Positions 1 through 5,776 of a DNA stretch of 8,841 bases are shown piece by piece. Position numbers and translations under genes: made by a program. Positions within the stretch are counted from its first letter, which is position 1; each line of letters starts with the position of its first letter. The notes under the pieces are model-generated. The model had not been told where the DNA came from, ran no database searches, and worked only from the letters and a program-made list of their open reading frames with translations. This DNA comes from Prevotella sp. (GTDB taxonomy: Bacteria; Bacteroidota; Bacteroidia; Bacteroidales; Bacteroidaceae), in NCBI GenBank assembly GCA_021204735.1, contig JAJPYV010000168.1, positions 1-8,841 on the forward strand, written 5' to 3'.

Positions 1-6
1 AATAAC

Positions 7-14
7 TAACTTCG
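7..14 (+). promoter_or_regulatory. Probable pyrB promoter, -7 element
   Basis: TAACTTCG matches the Bacteroidota -7 consensus TAnnTTTG with one mismatch (C for T). It sits 26 bases upstream of the pyrB ATG, a spacing similar to the other promoters in this window. The surrounding words (AATAACTAACTT) are nearly identical to those at the tRNA promoter around 3914-3925, which supports a real element. The matching -33 TTTG would fall outside the window and cannot be checked. Confidence 0.45.
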
Positions 15-40
15 CACACGAAAAGAAATCATTTAGTTTA

Positions 41-988
41 ATGGGAAAACGTAATTTTGTTACTATAGCCGACTTATCAAAAGAAAAAATCCTATATATG
101 ATAAGACTGGCTCAAGAATTTGAAAAACATCCAAACAGAGAAATTTTAAAGGGGAAGGTTGTCGCTACCCTATTCTTCGAACCCTCGACACGCACCCGCC
201 TCAGTTTTGAGACGGCAGCCAACCGTTTAGGCGCACGTGTGATAGGATTTACAGATGCCAAAGTAACAAGTGCTACAAAGGGAGAAACCTTAAAAGACAC
301 TATTATCATGGTATCTAATTATGCTGACGTAATCATAATGAGACATTTCATCGAGGGTGCGGCACAATACGCCAGTGAGATTGCACCTGTACCGATAATC
401 AATGCTGGTGACGGTGCACACCAACATCCCTCACAATGTATGCTCGACCTTTATTCCATATACAAAACACAAGGGACATTGGAAAACCTTGATATCTGTC
501 TTGTGGGCGATTTGAAATATGGCAGAACAGTTCACTCCCTCTTAATGGCAATGCGCCATTTCAATCCGACGTTCCATTTCATCGCTCCAAAAGAATTGGC
601 AATGCCTAACGAATACAAACTTTATTGCAAGGATCATGGCATAAAATTCATCGAACATACGGCATTCAACGAGAAAATAATTGGTGAAGCTGATATCCTT
701 TACATGACGCGAGTCCAAAAAGAAAGGTTTTCCGACCTGATGGAATACGAGAAGGTTAAGGATGTTTATATTCTCAAAAACGACATGCTTTGTAATGCAA
801 GGGAGAATATGAAAATCCTTCATCCTCTGCCACGTGTCAACGAAATAAATGTAGATGTAGACACCAACCCGCATGCGTACTATTTCCAACAGGCTCTAAA
901 CGGTCTTTATGCCCGTGAAGCGATGATATGTGACGTTCTCGGAATAACAGAGGATGAGATTGTCAACGACAAGACTATAATAGGATAA
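41..988 (+). CDS. pyrB: Aspartate carbamoyltransferase catalytic chain (PyrB)
   Basis: This enzyme joins carbamoyl phosphate and L-aspartate to give N-carbamoyl-L-aspartate, the first committed step of pyrimidine synthesis in the cytoplasm. The 315-residue length is normal for the family. The carbamoyl-phosphate loop STRTR lies at residues 49-53 within [13 protein letters not shown]. The swinging-loop lysine is K80 in TKGETL. Other residues matching the E. coli active site are R101-H102, H129 in HQHPSQ, R162 in [11 protein letters not shown]224 and Q226 in MTRVQKER, and HPLPRVNEI at 261-269. All key residues are present, so it should be active. The ATG at 41 gives the expected N-terminus and lies just downstream of a promoter-like element. 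pyrI follows after 99 bases on the same strand, which indicates a class B enzyme of catalytic trimers and regulatory dimers. Confidence 0.97.
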   Translation: MGKRNFVTIADLSKEKILYMIRLAQEFEKHPNREILKGKVVATLFFEPSTRTRLSFETAANRLGARVIGFTDAKVTSATKGETLKDTIIMVSNYADVIIMRHFIEGAAQYASEIAPVPIINAGDGAHQHPSQCMLDLYSIYKTQGTLENLDICLVGDLKYGRTVHSLLMAMRHFNPTFHFIAPKELAMPNEYKLYCKDHGIKFIEHTAFNEKIIGEADILYMTRVQKERFSDLMEYEKVKDVYILKNDMLCNARENMKILHPLPRVNEINVDVDTNPHAYYFQQALNGLYAREAMICDVLGITEDEIVNDKTIIG

Positions 989-1087
989 AATTTGAAGTTG
1001 TTCTTTAATAAGAAGCAAATAATATCCTATAAACCAATTAATTATATTTTTTATAAAAATTTGAAATTCACCATAACAACAGCATAA

Positions 1088-1543
1088 ATGAACAAGAAAG
1101 AACGTTTGGTGGCAGCCATAGATAATGGAACGGTAATTGACCATATACCTTCCGAAAAGACATACGAGGTTGCGAATATATTAGGACTTCAAAACCTGAA
1201 GACTGTGGTAACTATTGGTTACAATTATATGTCGAAGAAAATCGGGACGAAGGGTATCATCAAGGTAGAGGACAAGTTTTTTACCGATGAGGAGATTTCA
1301 CGTCTGTCAGTTGTTGCCCCCAATGTCGTACTAAGCATAATCAAGAACTATGAGGTTGTTGAGAAAAAGACTGTCTTAGTTCCAGATGAAATCAGGGGCA
1401 TAATAAAGTGCAAAAATCCGATGTGTGTTACCAACAACGAACCGATGGACACGGTTTTCAATGTGATTGACAAGGAAAAAGGCATCGTGAAATGCCGTTA
1501 TTGCGAAAGAGAGCAGAACATCTCCAAAGTGGAACTTGTTTAA
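1088..1543 (+). CDS. pyrI: Aspartate carbamoyltransferase regulatory chain (PyrI)
   Basis: This is the non-catalytic, nucleotide-binding subunit that gives aspartate transcarbamoylase feedback inhibition by CTP and activation by ATP. The 151-residue protein has the two family domains. The N-terminal allosteric domain includes GTVIDHIP at 14-21, GIIKVED at 56-62 (K59 aligns with the CTP-contacting K60 of E. coli) and NYEVVEKK at 87-94. The C-terminal zinc domain has the four ligands C108, C113, C136 and C139, spaced CX4C...CX2C, which dock onto the catalytic chain. It lies 99 bases after pyrB, so co-transcription is likely. The spacer is very AT-rich and repeats a TAAAATTTGAA-like word, so an additional internal start cannot be excluded. 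No Shine-Dalgarno sequence precedes the ATG, as expected for this phylum. Confidence 0.96.
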   Translation: MNKKERLVAAIDNGTVIDHIPSEKTYEVANILGLQNLKTVVTIGYNYMSKKIGTKGIIKVEDKFFTDEEISRLSVVAPNVVLSIIKNYEVVEKKTVLVPDEIRGIIKCKNPMCVTNNEPMDTVFNVIDKEKGIVKCRYCEREQNISKVELV

Positions 1544-1597
1544 GTGTATTTTTACGTTAAATAAACAGTATTAATACGTTAGGACAATAGTTTTCCT

Positions 1598-1605
1598 TAT
1601 TTTTG
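1598..1605 (+). promoter_or_regulatory. glyA promoter, -7 element
   Basis: TATTTTTG is an exact match to the Bacteroidota -7 consensus TAnnTTTG. It is followed by C and an A-rich leader, and lies 39 bases before the glyA ATG, predicting an untranslated leader of roughly 30 bases. The -33 position around 1575-1580 reads TACGTT, a poor match to TTTG. That site coincides with the second copy of a TACGTTA direct repeat. The element implies that glyA is transcribed independently of pyrBI. Confidence 0.65.
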
Positions 1606-1644
1606 CAGAAGAATAAAACTCAAAGAATATAAATTCAAAACAAG

Positions 1645-2925
1645 ATGGAAAGAGATCAAGTACTTTTTGACCTTATTGAGAAAGAACACCAGCGTCAGTT
1701 GAAGGGCATAGAACTTATTGCCTCAGAGAACTTTGTAAGTAACGATGTAATGGCAGCCATGGGCTCTTGGCTCACCAACAAATATGCAGAAGGCTATCCT
1801 GGCAAGCGTTATTATGGCGGTTGCGGTGTGGTTGACGAAGTAGAGACATTGGCAATTGAGCGTGTAAAGAAACTGTTCAATGCGGAATTTGCCAACGTGC
1901 AGCCTCACTCTGGCGCACAGGCCAATGCTGCTGTATTACTTACAGTGCTTAATCCTGGCGATACATTCATGGGACTTAATCTTGCTCATGGTGGTCACCT
2001 TTCTCATGGTTCTGCCGTAAACACATCAGGTATTCTTTATCATGCTATCGGTTATGACCTCAATAGGGAAACCGGTCGTGTTGATTATGACCAGATGGAG
2101 CAGTTGGCATTGGAGAACAAACCGAAACTGATTATCGGTGGCGGTTCTGCATATAGTCGTGAATGGGATTACAAGCGTATGCGTGAGATAGCTGATAAGG
2201 TCGGTGCTATCCTGATGATTGACATGGCTCACCCAGCCGGACTTATTGCCGCGGGATTACTTGACAACCCAGTTGAATATGCTCATATCGTTACATCTAC
2301 AACGCACAAGACATTGCGCGGTCCTCGTGGCGGTATTATCCTTATGGGTAAGGACTTTGAAAATCCATGGGGTAAGAAAACGCCGAAGGGACAAATCAAG
2401 ATGATGAGCCAATTGCTCAACAGTGCCGTATTTCCTGGTACTCAGGGCGGTCCGTTGGAGCATGTAATCGCTGCCAAGGCTGTTGCTTTCAATGAGGCTT
2501 TGCAACCTGCGTTTAAGGAGTGGGCAAAACAAGTCAAGAAGAATGCTGCTGTGTTGGCTGATGAGATGATTAAGCGTGGATTTACTATCGTAAGCGGTGG
2601 TACAGACAACCACTCAATGCTCGTTGACCTGCGCTCCAAATATCCAGACCTTACTGGTAAGGTTGCTGAGAACGCCCTTGTTGCTGCCGACATCACGGTC
2701 AATAAGAACATGGTGCCTTACGACAGTCGCAGTGCATTCCAGACATCCGGCATCCGTCTCGGTACTCCTGCAATTACCACGCGTGGCGCAAAAGAAGATC
2801 TTATGATTTTAATTGCCGACTTAATCGAGGAAGTTCTGAACGCTCCAGAGGATGAGAACGTTATTGCTTCTGTCCGTCAGAAGGTCAACGATACAATGAA
2901 AAATTATCCATTGTTCGCATATTGA
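1645..2925 (+). CDS. glyA: Serine hydroxymethyltransferase (GlyA)
   Basis: This PLP enzyme converts L-serine and tetrahydrofolate to glycine and 5,10-methylene-tetrahydrofolate, the main source of one-carbon units for thymidylate, purine and methionine synthesis. The 426-residue length is full for the family. The Schiff-base lysine is K222 in [15 protein letters not shown]. The catalytic glutamate in [15 protein letters not shown] is E49. The cofactor-binding segments QPHSGAQAN (86-94), [10 protein letters not shown] (166-175) and [13 protein letters not shown] (192-204) are intact, as are [14 protein letters not shown] (317-330) and [14 protein letters not shown] (368-381). The oddity is G61 in the GGCGVVD segment, where bacterial homologues usually have Glu (GGCEVVD or GGCEYVD). 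The gene is less AT-rich than its neighbours, consistent with high expression. It has its own TATTTTTG promoter and ends 21 bases before a strong hairpin. Confidence 0.98.
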   Translation: MERDQVLFDLIEKEHQRQLKGIELIASENFVSNDVMAAMGSWLTNKYAEGYPGKRYYGGCGVVDEVETLAIERVKKLFNAEFANVQPHSGAQANAAVLLTVLNPGDTFMGLNLAHGGHLSHGSAVNTSGILYHAIGYDLNRETGRVDYDQMEQLALENKPKLIIGGGSAYSREWDYKRMREIADKVGAILMIDMAHPAGLIAAGLLDNPVEYAHIVTSTTHKTLRGPRGGIILMGKDFENPWGKKTPKGQIKMMSQLLNSAVFPGTQGGPLEHVIAAKAVAFNEALQPAFKEWAKQVKKNAAVLADEMIKRGFTIVSGGTDNHSMLVDLRSKYPDLTGKVAENALVAADITVNKNMVPYDSRSAFQTSGIRLGTPAITTRGAKEDLMILIADLIEEVLNAPEDENVIASVRQKVNDTMKNYPLFAY

Positions 2926-2946
2926 TTAAATTATCATATAATGATC

Positions 2947-2990
2947 TCGGTCTTGCAATTAATGTGAAAATTCACAGGTTGCAAGACCGA
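2947..2990 (+). terminator. Perfect 12-bp hairpin after glyA, probable terminator
   Basis: The arms TCGGTCTTGCAA (2947-2958) and TTGCAAGACCGA (2979-2990) are exact reverse complements. Between them the segment GTGAAAATTCAC can pair again, extending the hairpin inward. It starts 21 bases after the glyA stop and ends 23 bases before the next ATG. That position suits glyA transcription termination. However, the 3' side reads TAAGTTTAAC, with only a three-base T run in place of a U-tract, so termination may be inefficient, or the structure may act in the leader of the following gene or protect the glyA mRNA 3' end. Confidence 0.6.
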
Positions 2991-3013
2991 TAAGTTTAAC
3001 TCAAAATTATACT

Positions 3014-3694
3014 ATGAAAATACTGTCATACAACATACATCGTTGCAATCAGAAGAAAATAGATACAATACTTGCCATGAACGCCGATATCATGGTTTTA
3101 CCTGAGTGTGCAACATATAATCAAATAAACTTACCTCAAGATTATTTGATGAAATGGATCGGTAGTGATAATTGTTTATGGAAAGGTCTTGGAGTTATAT
3201 GGCGTAATAAACATAAATTGGAAATTCCTAATTGGTGTAACAGTAAACACAATTACATTTTACCCTTCATCATAAACAATCAATTTCTTTTGCTTGCTGC
3301 ATGGCCAACCATAGTTGAAAGAGTGAAGAAATCTTATCCACAAATTCTATTGGAAGCACTAAGAGAATACGAACTGTATTTATCAAAATACCCTACCCTA
3401 ATTTGTGGAGACTTTAACTGTTATATCGGACAAGGTGGAGTAAGTAAATCAACAGGAACATTAGAACAGATTATTGAATTTCTTGATATTCATGGGATAT
3501 ACAGTCTTTATCATCAAAACACAGGTGAACAATTCGGATATGAAACCAAAGCTACATATTACCATCAATTCAAGGAAAATCAGCCATTTTTTATCGATTA
3601 TGCATTTACGAACATTCAACCCTGTAAATACAAATTAGGAGAATGGGACAAAGATTTCAGTGACCATTGCCCTCAAATGATTGAACTACAATAA
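3014..3694 (+). CDS. Small endonuclease/exonuclease/phosphatase (EEP) family hydrolase
   Basis: This 226-residue protein has the fold signature of metal-dependent DNase I/exonuclease III-like phosphodiesterases. Visible catalytic motifs, in order, are SYNIHR at 5-10 (N7), the metal-binding glutamate E31 in VLPECA, CGDFNCY at 131-137 (D133 and N135), FIDYAFTN at 193-200 (D195) and FSDHCP at 215-220 (D217 and H218). The set is complete, so it is probably an active hydrolase. The substrate (DNA, RNA, phospholipid or small phosphoester) cannot be told from motifs. There is no signal peptide or membrane segment, so it should be cytoplasmic. In the mid-protein strand where many relatives carry His, this protein reads LLAAWPT (W97). 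Sampled stretches are about 28-38% G+C against about 50% or more in sampled pyrB and glyA stretches, suggesting separate acquisition. It stands alone between the glyA hairpin and the tRNAs, with no convincing promoter of its own. Confidence 0.85.
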   Translation: MKILSYNIHRCNQKKIDTILAMNADIMVLPECATYNQINLPQDYLMKWIGSDNCLWKGLGVIWRNKHKLEIPNWCNSKHNYILPFIINNQFLLLAAWPTIVERVKKSYPQILLEALREYELYLSKYPTLICGDFNCYIGQGGVSKSTGTLEQIIEFLDIHGIYSLYHQNTGEQFGYETKATYYHQFKENQPFFIDYAFTNIQPCKYKLGEWDKDFSDHCPQMIELQ

Positions 3695-3899
3695 TATTTC
3701 CAATAGTCAACTAACAAGTGCAACATTGCGAAACAGCATTGAAAAATTCTATGTAAAGCGTTTATAGTGCACTTCTATGTTGAATGTACACTATCTTTCC
3801 ATCAAAATTATAAGTAAATCTCAGAAACATCGTTTCCATTTATTTTACGTTTTATTAAGAAATAAGTTAAATAAAAGTGAATAATAGGCGTATATTTCT

Positions 3900-3927
3900 T
3901 TTGTTCAACAAAAAATAACTAACTTTG
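3900..3927 (+). promoter_or_regulatory. Promoter of the tRNA-Thr/tRNA-Gly unit
   Basis: TAACTTTG (3920-3927) matches the Bacteroidota -7 consensus TAnnTTTG exactly, and a TTTG lies at 3900-3903. The 16-base spacing is a little shorter than the 19-20 bases seen at the rarA and amidase promoters. The element ends 19 bases before the first base of tRNA-Thr, which fits a short 5' leader removed by RNase P. The -33 TTTG lies inside a small near-palindrome (TTTTGTTCAACAAAA). Confidence 0.65.
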
Positions 3928-3946
3928 CCACGCTTTAAATCGGACT

Positions 3947-4022
3947 GCCGATATGGCTCAGTTGGTAGAGCAATTCATTCGTAATGAATAGGTCCCGGGT
4001 TCGAGTCCCGGTATCGGCTCCA
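3947..4022 (+). tRNA. tRNA-Thr, anticodon CGT, CCA encoded
   Basis: A full cloverleaf can be drawn. The acceptor GCCGATA (3947-3953) pairs with TATCGGC (4012-4018). The D arm is GCTC-AGTTGGTA-GAGC. The anticodon stem is ATTCA/TGAAT around loop TTCGTAA, with anticodon CGT at 3980-3982, which reads the threonine codon ACG. The variable loop is AGGTC and the T arm is CCGGG-TTCGAGT-CCCGG. The discriminator is T4019, and CCA is encoded at 4020-4022. All stems are perfectly paired. It shares a transcript with the tRNA-Gly that begins 19 bases downstream. Confidence 0.96.
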
Positions 4023-4041
4023 TTTTGAACATTAACTTATT

Positions 4042-4114
4042 GCGGTAATAGCTCAGTTGGTAGAGCACTAGCTTCCCAAGCTGGGGGTCGCGAGTTCGAG
4101 CCTCGTTTACCGCT
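4042..4114 (+). tRNA. tRNA-Gly, anticodon CCC, CCA not encoded
   Basis: The cloverleaf has acceptor GCGGTAA (4042-4048) pairing with TTACCGC (4107-4113). The D arm is GCTC-AGTTGGTA-GAGC. The anticodon stem CTAGC/GCTGG has one T-G wobble, and the loop TTCCCAA gives anticodon CCC at 4075-4077, reading glycine codon GGG. The T arm is GCGAG-TTCGAGC-CTCGT with one G-T pair. After discriminator T4114 the sequence is CTTTTTTC, so CCA must be added by tRNA nucleotidyltransferase. The six-T run at 4116-4121 may help end transcription. The stop of the convergent membrane-protein gene is only 16 bases away. Confidence 0.95.
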
Positions 4115-4130
4115 CTTTTTTCTACTTACT

Positions 4131-4754
4131 CTATTCCTCAATATTTTCTTCCTCGTGCAAATGAGGTAAGGAAATATGGTATTTGACGGCAGCAAGACGG
4201 ATGATTACTATGGTGAAGAAACTAATTATTACGGTGACTTCGTTATTTATATTCAACAGGTAACAGACATTGTAAACCACACCGCCAATTATACACGCCA
4301 TGGCATAGATTTCCTTGCGGAAAATTAGAGGAATTTCGTTGATAAGCACATCACGCATTACACCACCTGCTGCACCAGTAATGCAGCCCATTATTATCGC
4401 AACCCAAAATGGGAAACCAGCGAAGATTGTTTTTTGCAGACCGGCTATGGTGAAGAACGCCAAACCCAAAGTGTCGAAAAGAAACCATGTAATAGAGAAC
4501 TTATCAAGAGCTTTATGGAATACTATTGCCATTAAGAGAGCAGCAAAAGTGAAGATTAGGTAGATGGAATTAGTCATCCAGAATGGTGTAACTCCAATCA
4601 TAACATCCCTTATCGTACCGCCACCAATTGCCGTTGCCAATCCCACGACATACCCACCGAACCAGTCGAACTTCTTGTATGCCGCCCATTTAATACCGGA
4701 TATGGCAAAGGCGAAAGTTCCGAGGAACTCCAAAATCATCTGCAACGTGTTCAT
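4131..4754 (-). CDS. UPF0126 / TRIC-family membrane protein (YadS/YicG-like)
   Basis: This 207-residue, very hydrophobic protein has about seven predicted membrane segments, roughly at 5-24, 33-50, 61-80, 88-106, 114-136, 148-167 and 172-190. The last 15 residues are charged (HLHEEENIEE) and probably cytoplasmic. It shows the internal duplication of the family: GGGTIRDVMIG at 44-54 and GGVMRDVLINE at 130-140 are the two copies of the glycine-glycine, arginine-aspartate pore motif. Relatives are annotated as trimeric intracellular cation (TRIC) channels, while bacterial UPF0126 members have been proposed as glycine transporters from mutant fitness work; both functions are family knowledge, not visible here. 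The ATG overlaps the TGA of hprA as ATGA, so it is probably translationally coupled to that gene and is last in the rarA-hprA unit. Confidence 0.88.
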   Translation of the reverse strand: MNTLQMILEFLGTFAFAISGIKWAAYKKFDWFGGYVVGLATAIGGGTIRDVMIGVTPFWMTNSIYLIFTFAALLMAIVFHKALDKFSITWFLFDTLGLAFFTIAGLQKTIFAGFPFWVAIIMGCITGAAGGVMRDVLINEIPLIFRKEIYAMACIIGGVVYNVCYLLNINNEVTVIISFFTIVIIRLAAVKYHISLPHLHEEENIEE

Positions 4755-5707
4755 CTGTTCACCACATTAACTGGTTTTCCTTCAATAAAAGCCCCCACAT
4801 TTGAAGTAGCAATGTCAATAAGACGAATCCTCGCCTGCTTTGTAGCCCATGCAATATGAGGAGTAATATATGAATTAGGTGCGGAAAATAAAGGATTATC
4901 TTTTGCAGGAGGTTCCTCGCACATCACATCAGCACCGTATGCCCCAAGATAACCAGTCTTGAGAGCCTCCGCAACATCATTCTCATTTACCAAAGGACCT
5001 CTGCCCGTGTTGATAAGTATTGCACCACGACGCATTTTCTTGATTGATTCCTTATTTATCAATTCACGAGTAGTATCAGTGAGAGGACAATGTAATGTGA
5101 GGATATCGCTTACACCAAGAAGTCCATCGAGAGTAGTTTTCTGTATCCCTGTAGGTAGCAATGAGGAGTTTTTACTTGTAAAAGCAAAAACATCCATTCC
5201 GAAATCGTGAGCCACACGAGCCACTTTCATACCAATGTGCCCAAGTCCAACAATACCGAGCGTCATGCCATTCAACTCGTTCAATGGAGTATCACAGTAA
5301 CTAAAATCGGCACAATCACTCCATTTGCCCTTGCGGTTAGCCTCCGCATAATGCGCCACATGATTTGTGATGTTCAGGATAAGAGCGAACACCATCTGCA
5401 CCACACTGTCAGTACTATACGCTGGAATGTTCGTAACAACAATTCTATGTGCTGCGGCTGCCTTGATATCAACCACATTATAACCAGTTGCAAGAACACC
5501 AATATATTTCAATTTCGGTAACTTACTTATCACATTTTCCGACAAAATCACCTTGTTGGTCAGAATAATTTCCGCATCCATAGTCCGTGAAATAACTTCA
5601 ATATCGGCAGTACGGTCATAAACGGTTAGTTCACCCAAACCTCCAAGCGCATCCCATGACAAATCACCAGGATTTACGCAATATCCATCTAATATGACAA
5701 TCTTCAT
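4751..5707 (-). CDS. hprA: D-2-hydroxyacid dehydrogenase, probable glycerate dehydrogenase / hydroxypyruvate reductase
   Basis: This NAD(P)-dependent enzyme is predicted to interconvert hydroxypyruvate and D-glycerate, although the family also acts on glyoxylate and other 2-ketoacids. I chose the ATG at 5707, giving 318 residues that begin MKIVILDGY, the usual start. An in-frame ATG at 5758 would add 17 residues without family support. The Rossmann motif GIVGLGHIGMKVA lies at about 151-163. The catalytic triad is R236 in NTGRGPLVNE, E265 in DVMCEEPP and H284 in TPHIAWATK. The HIAWATKQAR ending and the opening LDGYCVNPGDLSW resemble glycerate dehydrogenases rather than phosphoglycerate or lactate dehydrogenases. 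It lies 69 bases downstream of the rarA stop and overlaps the following membrane-protein gene by four bases. I see no promoter in the 69-base gap. Confidence 0.9.
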   Translation of the reverse strand: MKIVILDGYCVNPGDLSWDALGGLGELTVYDRTADIEVISRTMDAEIILTNKVILSENVISKLPKLKYIGVLATGYNVVDIKAAAAHRIVVTNIPAYSTDSVVQMVFALILNITNHVAHYAEANRKGKWSDCADFSYCDTPLNELNGMTLGIVGLGHIGMKVARVAHDFGMDVFAFTSKNSSLLPTGIQKTTLDGLLGVSDILTLHCPLTDTTRELINKESIKKMRRGAILINTGRGPLVNENDVAEALKTGYLGAYGADVMCEEPPAKDNPLFSAPNSYITPHIAWATKQARIRLIDIATSNVGAFIEGKPVNVVNR

Positions 5708-5776
5708 TTCTTTTATCTTTACTATATTTATATAAAGAGGCATGTCAGCAAGTAACATGACTCCACTCTCATTGAT

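Noticed and set aside
2257..2711. Long open frames on the minus strand inside glyA
   Set aside because: They lie wholly within a gene with strong family motifs, show no domain of their own, and follow from codon bias in glyA.
3014..3694. The EEP hydrolase as part of an anti-phage defence island
   Set aside because: No helicase, methylase, reverse transcriptase, CBASS-like or toxin partner lies beside it; its neighbours are housekeeping genes and tRNAs.
3956..4067. Exact 17-base repeat GCTCAGTTGGTAGAGCA at 3956-3972 and 4051-4067
   Set aside because: It is the D arm plus the following base in both tRNAs and is universal tRNA sequence, not a mobile or regulatory repeat.
3947..4114. tRNA genes as the attachment site of an integrated element
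   Set aside because: No integrase gene is present, and I found no repeated tRNA 3' end in the flanking sequence.
5708..5758. Extended start of the hydroxyacid dehydrogenase at 5758
   Set aside because: The extra 17 residues have no family counterpart, while MKIVILDGY at 5707 matches the usual first strand.
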